A stretch of 64,000 nt of DNA, from positions 186,001-250,000 of the forward strand of contig NZ_SIJC01000004.1 of the NCBI RefSeq assembly GCF_010078385.1. Reading direction: 5' to 3'. The notes beneath the pieces were generated by a model that worked only from the letters and a program-made list of their open reading frames with translations, did not search any database and was not told where the DNA came from. Positions 36,580-43,783 of the stretch are shown here, piece by piece; the stretch's first letter is position 1, and every line of letters begins with the position of its first letter. The translations under genes were made by a program, and so were the position numbers. Source of the stretch: Chengkuizengella sediminis. Lineage in GTDB: Bacteria; Bacillota; Bacilli; Paenibacillales; KCTC-33759.

Positions 36580-36694
36580 ACACCCATATAAGTCACGTCG
36601 ATGATGAAAACCTCTATTGGACTTTTTGTATTCGATGATTAGGATAAATATGATCAGAGCGGGTAATTCTAAATGCACTAGGGGGATTAAAATT

Positions 36695-37753
36695 TTGATA
36701 AAAACAATAAAACAAATTGTAACAATAATTTTTTTCCTTGTTGTTATGCTTACCCTACTGATCATAGCTGAGCTAGTTAGAGATCATTTATTAAATGCCG
36801 ATAAAAGCACTGTCAAGCAAGGAACTATTACAATAGTAAATATAGATAACAGCACTGAGTTACCCATAAAAAACACAGAATTTATGTTGATTGACAACAA
36901 AGGAAATATCGTTAATGTCTTAGTCACAAACGAAATGGGCAGAGCTTCATCTGAATCATTTAAAGTTGGTTCAAGTTTTACCATTAAACAAAGTAAAATC
37001 AACACACCTTACAAGCTAAATGAAAGCACACATCATATTAATATAAAAGAAGAAAATCAGGCTATTATTTCTAAAAATATAATGTTTGATTTTGTTAAAA
37101 AAACAGAACAAACAGATGAACTTCAATTAAAAATTACCGAACTTTATTTTCCATTAGAGCCAGTTTTACAAAATCCTGAGCTGCCCCAAGGTTGTGAGAT
37201 TACATCATTAACGTCTGTGCTCCACTTTTTTGGTCAAGATGTGAACAAAATGGAAATGGCAGAGAAATACTTACCGAAAGAGCCTTTAATCAGAAAAAAT
37301 AACAAACTATATAGTGCAAATCCATATAAAGCATATGCTGGAGATCCTAGAGATCCGAAAGGAGGTCTTTTTTCATACACACCTCCAATCGTCAAAGCAG
37401 CCAATCATTATCTTAAAAGTGTTGGTGGAGATTACAGTGTGATAGATCTAACCAATAGTTCAAGAGAAGAAATTATAGAACAACTAAACAATGGAGTTCC
37501 TATTATGATATGGGTAACTATTGATTTGAAGAAACCAAAAATGGATTTTTCATGGTATTTCAATGATACTGGAGAATTTTTTTCTGCACCATCCAATCTG
37601 CATGTAATGGTACTACACGGCTATGATCAGAACAATGTGCATGTCATGGATCCTCTAAAGGGAGAAATGATTTATGATGCGAATACATTTTTTGAGAGTT
37701 ACTATGCACTAGGAAATCATGCTATGATGATTACTAGGGTTGAAGCATCATGA
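36695..37753 (+). CDS. Membrane-anchored C39-like (YvpB-type) cysteine peptidase
   Basis: About 352 residues. N-terminal membrane anchor (IVTIIFFLVVMLTLLIIAEL) is followed by a beta-rich prealbumin-like domain (about 45-140) and a papain-fold C39-like domain. The catalytic Cys lies in LPQGCEITSLTSVLHFFG, the His in SNLHVMVLHGYD and Asp in VHVMDPLKGEM. YvpB-type proteins act outside the membrane and are not bacteriocin leader peptidases, as no ABC transporter is attached. It could cleave or exchange the product of this operon. Start: the frame opens at 36617 (TTG) without a ribosome site; TTG 36695 has GGGGG 9 nt upstream and leads directly into the anchor, so it is chosen. Confidence 0.75.
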   Translation: MIKTIKQIVTIIFFLVVMLTLLIIAELVRDHLLNADKSTVKQGTITIVNIDNSTELPIKNTEFMLIDNKGNIVNVLVTNEMGRASSESFKVGSSFTIKQSKINTPYKLNESTHHINIKEENQAIISKNIMFDFVKKTEQTDELQLKITELYFPLEPVLQNPELPQGCEITSLTSVLHFFGQDVNKMEMAEKYLPKEPLIRKNNKLYSANPYKAYAGDPRDPKGGLFSYTPPIVKAANHYLKSVGGDYSVIDLTNSSREEIIEQLNNGVPIMIWVTIDLKKPKMDFSWYFNDTGEFFSAPSNLHVMVLHGYDQNNVHVMDPLKGEMIYDANTFFESYYALGNHAMMITRVEAS

Positions 37754-37780
37754 AAACTGTAAATAAAAGTAGGTGAATTT

Positions 37781-38524
37781 ATGGAACATAAAATCTTAGG
37801 TGTAATCGGTGGCATGGGACCGAAGGCAACATCTGTTTTTTTTGATAAGGTAGTGGAAAAAACAGATGCACATAAAGACCAAGATCATATTGATATGGTC
37901 ATACTAAATCATGCTTCTATTCCTGATAGGACAGAAGTTATATTAAAGAAAAAAGAAGAAACTTTTTTAAAAGCCATTCATAAAGATATTAAACTGCTTG
38001 AATTAGCAGAGGTTGATCATATAGCTATCCCCTGTAATACTTCACACTATTTCTATGAAGATCTTCAAGAAATGACCGATATTGATATTATCCATATGGT
38101 TGACGAAACGGTTAAAAAAATATTTGAAACCTATGGAGCAAATAGTAAGGTTGGAATTATGGCCACAAATGGAACCATAAGCAGTGGAATCTATGAAAAA
38201 AGTGCGAAAAAATTCAACATAGACTTAAATGTGCCCAATCAAGCCCTTCAAGATCAAATCATGAAGATCATCTATAACGATATAAAAAATGACTTAACAG
38301 CGGATACTAATGAGATCGAAGCTATCATCCATGATTTTATTTTTGAACAGGATTGTAGTTGTGTAATCCTTGCTTGTACTGAATTCTCTGTAATTACGTT
38401 AAGTGATGAAGTTCAAAATTACTGTGTTGATGCGATGGATGTACTTGTGGAGAGGTCTATAGAGTTATCTGGTAAACAGTTGAAGAGTTTGCAGCAAAAC
38501 AATTCGAATGCTGCGATTATTTGA
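37781..38524 (+). CDS. Aspartate/glutamate racemase family protein
   Basis: 247 residues. PLP-independent racemase fold with two catalytic Cys: first in HIAIPCNTSHYF (about residue 86), second in SCVILACTEFSV (about residue 198). N-terminus LGVIGGMGPKATSVFFDKVV is the aspartate racemase (YgeA/RacX-like) signature, so D-Asp (or another D-amino acid) is the likely product. AGGTG precedes ATG. Last gene of the operon, 27 bp after the peptidase. It would feed the ATP-grasp ligase at the operon's start. Confidence 0.88.
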   Translation: MEHKILGVIGGMGPKATSVFFDKVVEKTDAHKDQDHIDMVILNHASIPDRTEVILKKKEETFLKAIHKDIKLLELAEVDHIAIPCNTSHYFYEDLQEMTDIDIIHMVDETVKKIFETYGANSKVGIMATNGTISSGIYEKSAKKFNIDLNVPNQALQDQIMKIIYNDIKNDLTADTNEIEAIIHDFIFEQDCSCVILACTEFSVITLSDEVQNYCVDAMDVLVERSIELSGKQLKSLQQNNSNAAII

Positions 38525-38553
38525 ACTCGTTTAAGCAAAACTTAAACGAGTTC
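38523..38553 (+). terminator. Hairpin at the end of the ligase operon
   Basis: Perfect 13-bp stem GAACTCGTTTAAG (38523-38535) with CTTAAACGAGTTC (38541-38553), overlapping the racemase stop codon. The T run is lacking, so termination may be weak, but no gene follows in this direction for 1.5 kb. Confidence 0.6.
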
Positions 38554-38573
38554 ACTAGATCACGTTAATGAAG

Positions 38574-38618
38574 AAAAAAGTTGCCCTTCAAACAGGCTAC
38601 ATCCACTTGAAGGGCAAC
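38574..38618 (-). terminator. Terminator of the decayed RCC1 gene
   Basis: 12-bp stem GTTGCCCTTCAA (38580-38591) with TTGAAGGGCAAC (38607-38618) and six T on the minus strand. Confidence 0.7.
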
Positions 38619-38654
38619 CACAAAAATTTACTTATTGTTTTCTTTGCAGATTAT

Positions 38655-39390
38655 ATCAAATCAGACTTTTCAAGGAGCCTCTGAATCATGACGGCAACCT
38701 CTGCTCTTGTAATATAAGCAGTTGGTGCTAGTTCAGATTCATTTATACCTGATATGCTATTGATCACTTTCACCGTAAAGGTGTACTCCATTCCACCCTC
38801 AAGTCCTGTAATCGTGATCGTGCTCTATGTTCCTGTTTCCTTTACATTTCCCTCTGCATCTATCACCTCATAACCTGTGATTTCACTTCCTCCATTATCA
38901 GTCACACTCACTTTTTACTTTCTTTTTTTATTTGAAAATAATCTAATTAGAAATCCATCTTTCAACATTCGTCTGGCCATACAAGTTGTCTCCAACTGCA
39001 ATGATCACTTCATTCGATTTGAGTCCTACGGTATGGTAATATCCTGCGGAGACTTGCACAACATTTGTCCATTTAGATACATCAATTTGGAAAGAAGCAC
39101 TTCTACCAACTGTGACCACGGTTCAGTCCGATTTTAAACCTATAGTATGGAAGACCCCTGCAGAAACCTGCAATATATCTGTCCAATCTGCTACATTGGT
39201 TTGAGAATAGGTGTTATTTCCTACCGCTACCACCGATCCATCTGCGCGAACGGTTCCATCTGATTTCTACCGTATGTTCTCCCCCTGCTGAAATACGGGC
39301 TGGATTAAAATCTGAACTACAAAGTAATCTTTCACTTGGTGATGCTGCTCTTGGTAATAAGTTCACATTCATTTCCTGTTTCACACTTCT
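38655..39390 (-). pseudogene. Decayed RCC1-repeat / FN3 / SLH surface protein
   Basis: Minus-strand remnant read in shifting frames. The N-terminal part gives NVNLLPRAASPSERLL, then RCC1 units such as VSAGYYHTVGLKSN and VIIAVGDNLYGQTNV. An FN3 piece (DNGGSEITGYEV ... ITGLEGGMEYTFTVKVINS) and an SLH fragment (TAYITRAEVAVMIQRLLEK) follow. At least one in-frame stop (after KETGT) and several frameshifts break it. It is the shortest relative of the two intact RCC1-SLH genes at 46447 and 59045. It still has the 11-bp-repeat promoter upstream at 39509-39547. Confidence 0.75.
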
Positions 39391-39428
39391 CTCTCCTCAC
39401 ATATTTATTTCATTCAAGTCACGTAAGT

Positions 39429-39715
39429 TTGCAAAAATATACATTTCTTCTCCGCCCATGTAGTGTGAATTTCACTATGTTTTATTTGAAAATAACGGAT
39501 ATATTCCAATTATAAATAAACGGTTCTTCCAAAAAACTCACAAAAGTCTGGTTTGAGAGTTGAAACCCTTGGTATTATCACGAAAATTTTATTAAATGGA
39601 ATTATTTTGTATACCATGATGGAGTTTTTTTTGATGGTTTCATGGCACAAAAAAAGCAGAGAATGGTTGCTTCATTCCCTGCTTTTTCTAATGGATCAAT
39701 CAAGGTTTGTAAATT
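39429..39715. repeat. ~285-bp duplicated upstream cassette, copy A
   Basis: Nearly identical to 46024-46312 (over 85% by eye), including a hairpin terminator (AGCAG...CTGCTTTTT near 39656-39690) and the promoter with 11-bp direct repeats. A shorter, diverged relative lies at 63480-63640. It marks the 5' flank of RCC1 genes. Confidence 0.75.
39509..39547 (-). promoter_or_regulatory. SARP-type direct-repeat promoter, site A
   Basis: Plus-strand CTTCCAAAAAA (39526-39536) and CTCACAAAAGT (39537-39547) are 11-bp direct repeats; TATAAT on the minus strand (39514-39509) follows 11 bp away. It lies about 120 bp upstream of the RCC1 pseudogene. Confidence 0.6.
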
Positions 39716-39878
39716 TGAAAAAAGACTTGTTTGGGGAGCAGGGTGTTTTATGTGATAGTGTAAGTGCACTTGATTTTTAACTTATATAATTGTAGACGAT
39801 ACAATACATTATTCAGAAAAACCTACTGGTTTTCATTTATTACCTTATCCTGTTACTAATATTCTATCGTAGGTTGCT

Positions 39879-39978
39879 TCTTGATATTTTAAAGAGACTT
39901 TATATATCGAGATACAGAACAAAGCGTAGTTGGTTTTGGATAAACCAATATGCTTTATATCCCGTGTAATCTCAATGA
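39879..39978 (+). ncRNA. Candidate structured leader RNA, copy I
   Basis: About 95 nt. Nested hairpin AGCGTA-gt-TGGTTT-[loop]-AAACCA-a-TATGCT (39923-39954). The loop GGATA (39938-39942) can pair with TATCC (39958-39962) to make a pseudoknot. Closing stem GAGATACA (39909-39916) with TGTAATCTC (39965-39973). A small AAAG-AGA-CTTT hairpin lies upstream. Compared with copies II and III, TGAT/ATCA has become TGGT/ACCA and AGCATA/TATGCT has become AGCGTA/TATGCT; both changes keep pairing. It precedes the pseudo-matrixin gene at 40130. Confidence 0.6.
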
Positions 39979-40129
39979 ATTACGAATAAAAAGATGATTT
40001 TTTAAATAATACTCTAATATTTGATAAAAATTTGTATTCTACCATTCATAAACCTTGATTTTGAAACTTGTACCATCAAAAATGAAACAAAATTTCATCC
40101 ATTATATTCCAGAAAGGGAAGCGGGCGTT

Positions 40130-40744
40130 ATGCAGAATACAACGTATTACAATGTGAGATATCCTATCAGTAATAAATCTAAAATCTCTTACTTTATTAA
40201 AATAGGTGAAGATCATGAATCCTACTTAGGGGCTGCTTATGAGAATGCGATTCTATTGTGGGGAGATCACCTAGAAGATTATATAGAATTTGAAAAAACT
40301 GATGAAGAATCCATGGCAAATTTGATCTTGGATACAGAATATGATGAAGATTATACAAAGAATTGTGTAGGAATAACTTCATTTCTTTTTGATCTCAGTA
40401 AAGAAGAAGTAATCCACACTAGTTATTGTAAATTTAATTTGTATTATGAAAATCATTTTAATGATACTCAACTGGATGCAATAGCAATGCATTTAATAGG
40501 ACATTCACTAAGTTTAGGCTACAGTATTTATAAAAGAGAATCTGTTATGTATCCATACACAAAGGATGAAGAAGGTGAATTTTCACTTGCATATGTTCCT
40601 ACCCAATTTGATGTTGATTCTTGTATAAAATTATACAGCTCTTTTCCTGGAGATGCCACAGGAGGATATTCTCCTAAATATGAACTACAATTATGGTATA
40701 TTCAGCCTGAAATCGAATTAAACTTGACTAGAGATAACGCATAG
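40130..40744 (+). CDS. Degenerate matrixin-like protein 1 (pseudo-metalloprotease)
   Basis: 204 residues from ATG 40130 (AAGGGAAG about 10 nt upstream). The frame opens earlier, at TTG 40055, with no ribosome site. The overall order is that of matrixins: N-terminal strand with ISYFIKIG, helix ending ENAILLWGDH, then the zinc-site helix MHLIGHSLSLGYS, then the Met-turn SVMYPY and C-terminal FDVDSCIKLYSS. Active matrixins have HExGHxxGxxH; here the catalytic Glu is Leu and the third His is Tyr, so hydrolysis is unlikely, although two His remain. No signal peptide. It follows structured RNA copy I and is related to the proteins at 41736 and 43784. Role unknown. Confidence 0.7.
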   Translation: MQNTTYYNVRYPISNKSKISYFIKIGEDHESYLGAAYENAILLWGDHLEDYIEFEKTDEESMANLILDTEYDEDYTKNCVGITSFLFDLSKEEVIHTSYCKFNLYYENHFNDTQLDAIAMHLIGHSLSLGYSIYKRESVMYPYTKDEEGEFSLAYVPTQFDVDSCIKLYSSFPGDATGGYSPKYELQLWYIQPEIELNLTRDNA

Positions 40745-40764
40745 TAAAAATATTAATTTTATAT

Positions 40765-40796
40765 AACCATAAGTGAATTTTCACTTGTGGTTTTTT
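40765..40796 (+). terminator. Terminator after pseudo-matrixin 1
   Basis: Stem AACCATAAGTGAA (40765-40777) with TTCACTTGTGGTT (40780-40792), followed by T4-6 on the plus strand. Confidence 0.85.
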
Positions 40797-40933
40797 GTTT
40801 GCGAGTCATTCAGCCTAGCTGATGTCTTGAAAGAAACCTATGTTACCTTCCCTTTAACAAATCAATATTGCACAAAAATCGAGTTTAAATATTACACTCA
40901 AAATTATTGGAATGATTTCTCTGAATGATTGCT

Positions 40934-41034
40934 TTTCAATATCTGAAAGAGACTTTATAGATCGAGACGCAAAACAAAGCATAACTGATTTGGGATAGAT
41001 CAATATGCTGTATATCCCGTTGTGATCTCAATAA
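40934..41034 (+). ncRNA. Candidate structured leader RNA, copy II
   Basis: Same architecture as copy I. Nested stems AGCATA/TATGCT (40978-40983 with 41004-41009) and TGAT/ATCA (40986-40989 with 40999-41002). Loop GGGATA (40992-40997) pairs with TATCCC (41013-41018) as a pseudoknot; outer GAGA/TCTC (40964-40967 with 41026-41029). It ends about 25 nt before ATG 41059; AGGAG lies between. Confidence 0.65.
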
Positions 41035-41058
41035 AAAACCATATAGGAGTTGTTTTAA

Positions 41059-41661
41059 ATGAAATATAATTTAAACATTGGATTTGATGAGAAAGATTTG
41101 GAAAACATTTATAATGCAAACCAAAAGGTGCTATTAATTAAGGAGTCACCCGGTCATGGTCCTGTTGCTTGGGTTACTTTTGATCCGTTTCAAAAAAATC
41201 AAGTGAGTTGGATTGAAAGTTATGATGTTTACGCATCGACGCACCAATCTCAAGAAGGAGCTACGATTGATAAAATGTCTGAAAGAGATGCCATTGGTGG
41301 TTATGTGTATGATTTTGGTACTGGCATATTCAAACATAATCCAGGTGAAAAAACAAGTAAGGGCTCGTATAAGGTAATGAATACAACAACAGAAAACCTT
41401 ACGTTTGGTTTAGCACAAAGTGTTAAAGTTAATGGGAACGAATCTTTTGGTGCTCCGATTAACGCTACTACCGTGCTTGCAGGACAAGATGCTACTTTTA
41501 CACCTCATGAAAAAGTTAAAATTTTTCTACAATCTAACGTAGAAAACGGACAAGTTTTATCTACAGTTTCCAGTAAAATCTACACTGCAGATTTTGGTGG
41601 TGTTGGAGATGCTATATCTGTTAAATATGATGGAGTGACAGGACAATTTATAGAAGTTTAA
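41059..41661 (+). CDS. Conserved 200-residue beta-rich protein, copy 1
   Basis: 200 residues, no signal peptide or membrane segment. Alternating hydrophobic pattern (VAWVTFDPFQKNQVSWIESY, LTFGLAQSVKVNG, FGGVGDAISVKYDGVTGQF) suggests an all-beta sandwich. I do not recognise a named family. The twin at 42976 differs at only a handful of residues (for example SW to NW, GYVYDFGTG to GCVYDFGNG). It follows structured RNA copy II by 25 nt and precedes a pseudo-matrixin gene by 65 bp, so the pair may work together. AGGAG lies about 10 nt before ATG. Confidence 0.7.
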   Translation: MKYNLNIGFDEKDLENIYNANQKVLLIKESPGHGPVAWVTFDPFQKNQVSWIESYDVYASTHQSQEGATIDKMSERDAIGGYVYDFGTGIFKHNPGEKTSKGSYKVMNTTTENLTFGLAQSVKVNGNESFGAPINATTVLAGQDATFTPHEKVKIFLQSNVENGQVLSTVSSKIYTADFGGVGDAISVKYDGVTGQFIEV

Positions 41662-41735
41662 GGAATCTTATCATTTTCAATTAGGATTTTAAGGATTTAA
41701 TTCTATTAATAATATAAAAGAAGGGGATGTTTTTT

Positions 41736-42203
41736 ATGGGATTTACAGGAGAGCAATTTAAGTGTAGTCAAATTCCTTATGTAATTGCTGATAATAATTC
41801 AATTGGATACTGGAGTCGAGCAATTCAATTATGGAATCAAAGTACGAATGTAACATTATATGAATTTGAGGGTGATGATCAAGAACGACCAACAGGATGT
41901 CTCATTTTAGGGGCAGCTGACCTCAAAGATGAGCTCGAAGGTGATGTTATTACTTTGTACAATGATGACTTAGAGGATTACGATATTGCTTCATGTATAT
42001 TAAATACTTGTTATATGAAAATTTATAATGAACAGACAATTATAAATTTAGCTGTGCATTTGCTTGGTTATGTTATGGGATTAGAACCTGAAGATATTGG
42101 AGAAGATACAATTATGAGAAAACGTGCTATAAATAGAGCTAGTTTTTTGGGACCTCAAGAGATAGATATAGTCAGCATAAATTATTTATACTCTCAGGTT
42201 TAA
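41736..42203 (+). CDS. Degenerate matrixin-like protein 2
   Basis: About 155 residues from ATG 41736, with AAGGGG 9 nt upstream; an ATG at 41727 overlaps that spacing. Metzincin features: IPYVIAD strand, AIQLWNQSTNVTLYEFEG (the Ala-x-x-x-Trp...Thr helix/strand), then VHLLGYVMGLEP in the position of HExGHxxGxxH, then TIMR as a Met-turn and QEIDIVSINYLYSQ at the end. Only the first His of the zinc site is left, and the catalytic Glu is Leu, so it is almost certainly not a peptidase. No signal peptide. It shares an operon with the 200-residue protein and the CBM56-like gene. Confidence 0.7.
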   Translation: MGFTGEQFKCSQIPYVIADNNSIGYWSRAIQLWNQSTNVTLYEFEGDDQERPTGCLILGAADLKDELEGDVITLYNDDLEDYDIASCILNTCYMKIYNEQTIINLAVHLLGYVMGLEPEDIGEDTIMRKRAINRASFLGPQEIDIVSINYLYSQV

Positions 42204-42240
42204 CTGCACCCCCCATTTAAGGGAAATAAGGAGGGATTAA

Positions 42241-42549
42241 ATGAAATATACAAGCTTGAAAATTAACAATGAAGATGATTATAAAGTTGAAATTGAAGAA
42301 AACGGGTCCGATGTCACATTAACATTTACTAGATCTGAGCATTCAAGTTATGTAAGTATACATTATTATGTGAATGATGATAAAGAAAACCAACAAAACA
42401 TTGAATTACAAGGCAACAATGGAACATGGATTCATACCATCAAAGATTTAGAAAAAGATAGTCATCTTTACTATTCATATACGTATAAAAAGCTTGTAGA
42501 TGTTGGCTATGATACTAAATTCATTAAATATGAAATTGGAGCATCGTAA
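42241..42549 (+). CDS. CBM56-like beta-1,3-glucan-binding domain protein
   Basis: 102 residues, a single predicted beta-sandwich. The pattern VTLTFTRS ... VSIHYYVND ... QNIELQGNNGTWIHTIKDLEK ... LYYSYTYKK ... DTKFIKYEI (shown in separate pieces) follows carbohydrate-binding module family 56, where HYKVN, NGTWTHT and YxFTYE are the usual counterparts. CBM56 binds insoluble beta-1,3-glucan. Here the module stands alone, without catalytic domain or signal peptide. GGAGGG precedes ATG. It follows the pseudo-matrixin gene by 37 bp. The host also makes a beta-glucanase (28959). Confidence 0.6.
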   Translation: MKYTSLKINNEDDYKVEIEENGSDVTLTFTRSEHSSYVSIHYYVNDDKENQQNIELQGNNGTWIHTIKDLEKDSHLYYSYTYKKLVDVGYDTKFIKYEIGAS

Positions 42550-42575
42550 GTGTGAATGATATCGTAAAGATAACA

Positions 42576-42722
42576 AAACAATCTCCCTAATCGTATTCGG
42601 TCTTGATAATGAGAAGGCATCAGATAATACTTTTCTAATGAGATATCGACTATCTTATATTTAGAATTAGATGCCGCGAGACTCATTATCAAGACGAATA
42701 CGTTGTTTGTGTATACATACAC
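42576..42722. repeat. ~125-bp imperfect inverted repeat downstream of the CBM56-like gene
   Basis: CGTATTCG-G-TCTTGATAATGAG (42592-42613) pairs with CTCATTATCAAGA-CGAATACG (42682-42702). Inner GGCATC/GATGCC and outer AAACAA/TTGTTT extend it, and a short palindrome GTGTAT-AC-ATACAC follows. It could be a terminator-like structure or a small mobile palindrome between the two duplication units. Confidence 0.6.
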
Positions 42723-42850
42723 AAATATTCTGATCTTCCACTAATAACCACAACATTTCCTCTTCATGATGTTTCAATTTTTTTCTTTTGCTCCTTAACC
42801 AATCAATGAATAATGATTTATCACTTTTTAATATTTTCTAATTGGGTTGC

Positions 42851-42951
42851 TTTTCGATATCTGAAAGAGACTTTATAGATCGAGACACAAAACAAAGCAT
42901 AACTGATTTGGGATAGATCAATATGCTGTATATCCATTGTGATCTCAATAA
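42851..42951 (+). ncRNA. Candidate structured leader RNA, copy III
   Basis: AGCATA/TATGCT (42896-42901 with 42922-42927), TGAT/ATCA (42904-42907 with 42917-42920) and pseudoknot GGATA/TATCC (42911-42915 with 42931-42935). Closing arms GAGACACAA and TTGTGATCTC. It ends about 25 nt before ATG 42976. Confidence 0.65.
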
Positions 42952-42975
42952 AAAACCATATAGGAGTTGTATTAA

Positions 42976-43578
42976 ATGAAATATAATTTAAACATTGGGT
43001 TTGATGAAAAAGATTTGGAAAACATTTATAATGCAAACCAAAAGGTGCTATTAATTAAGGAGTCACCCGGCCATGGTCCTGTTGCTTGGGTTACTTTTGA
43101 TCCGTTTCAAAAAAATCAAGTGAATTGGATTGAAAGTTATGATGTTTACGCATCGACGCACCAATCTCAAGAAGGAGCTACGATTGATAAAATGTCTGAA
43201 AGAGATGCAGTTGGTGGTTGTGTGTATGATTTTGGAAATGGCATATTCAAACATAATCCAGGCGAAAAAACAAGTAAAGGTTCGTATAAGGTAATGAATA
43301 CAACAACAGAAAATCTCACGTTTGGTTTGGCACAAAGTGTTAAAGTTAATGGGAACGAATCTTTTGGTGCTCCGATTAACGCTACTACTGTACTTGCTGG
43401 ACAAGATGCTACTTTTATACCTCATGAAAAAGTTAAAATCTTTCTACAATCTAACGTAGAAAACGGACAAGTTTTATCTACAGTTTCCAGTAAAATTTAC
43501 ACTGCAGATTTTGGTGGTGTTGAAGATGCTATATCTGTTAAATATGATGGAGTGACAGGACAATTTATAGAAGTTTAG
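42976..43578 (+). CDS. Conserved 200-residue beta-rich protein, copy 2
   Basis: Near-identical twin of the product of 41059-41661; same length and start context (AGGAG, ATG). Substitutions are few and mostly conservative, which points to a recent duplication or gene conversion with selection to keep the protein. It carries three Cys/Asn-type changes (GCVYDFGNG). No known family. It is followed, after a long hairpin at 43628-43677, by a third pseudo-matrixin gene. Confidence 0.7.
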   Translation: MKYNLNIGFDEKDLENIYNANQKVLLIKESPGHGPVAWVTFDPFQKNQVNWIESYDVYASTHQSQEGATIDKMSERDAVGGCVYDFGNGIFKHNPGEKTSKGSYKVMNTTTENLTFGLAQSVKVNGNESFGAPINATTVLAGQDATFIPHEKVKIFLQSNVENGQVLSTVSSKIYTADFGGVEDAISVKYDGVTGQFIEV

Positions 43579-43627
43579 TAATTTAATGAGACAAGTTCTT
43601 GAAAAATAGGATAATCTATATTTGCTG

Positions 43628-43677
43628 AATAGGTGGTTTAAGTTCATATTTAAAAAATATGAACTTGACCACCTATT
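43628..43677. repeat. Long hairpin between the 200-residue gene and pseudo-matrixin 3
   Basis: A stem of more than 20 bp: AATAGGTGGT-TT-AAGTTCATATT (from 43628) pairs with AATATGAACTT-G-ACCACCTATT (to 43677). T residues are few, so it could be a terminator, an RNA-processing site or an mRNA-stabilising structure. Confidence 0.6.
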
Positions 43678-43783
43678 TAAAAGAAACTATAGAGAAGTAA
43701 AATAGATAATTTCAACAACAAGGTATATACAATTAAACAATAGTTTACATACATACAATCAATATAAAAAAGGGAGTAATTTC

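Larger units (their letters stand above)
40921..41661 (+). repeat. Tandem duplication unit 1 (RNA element plus 200-residue gene)
   Basis: About 740 bp almost identical to 42841-43578: leader element, ribosome site and the whole 200-codon gene. The identity stops soon after the stop codon, although each unit is then followed by a related but diverged pseudo-matrixin gene. Confidence 0.85.
42841..43578 (+). repeat. Tandem duplication unit 2
   Basis: Second copy of the 740-bp unit at 40921-41661. Small differences include loss of two bases in the pseudoknot region (TATCCA for TATCCCG) and scattered substitutions in the gene. Confidence 0.85.

Noticed and set aside
38877-39137. 86-codon plus-strand frame
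   Set aside because: It is antisense to the RCC1 pseudogene, whose minus-strand translation shows clear repeat and FN3 motifs.
39553-39780. 75-codon plus-strand frame
   Set aside because: It lies within the duplicated upstream cassette and the equivalent in copy B is frameshifted; the region is regulatory.
40934-41034. c-di-GMP-I riboswitch (GACGCAAA...AAAGC wording)
   Set aside because: The conserved GEMM core, tetraloop receptor and P1-P3 layout are missing; copies II and III differ even at the GACGCA word.
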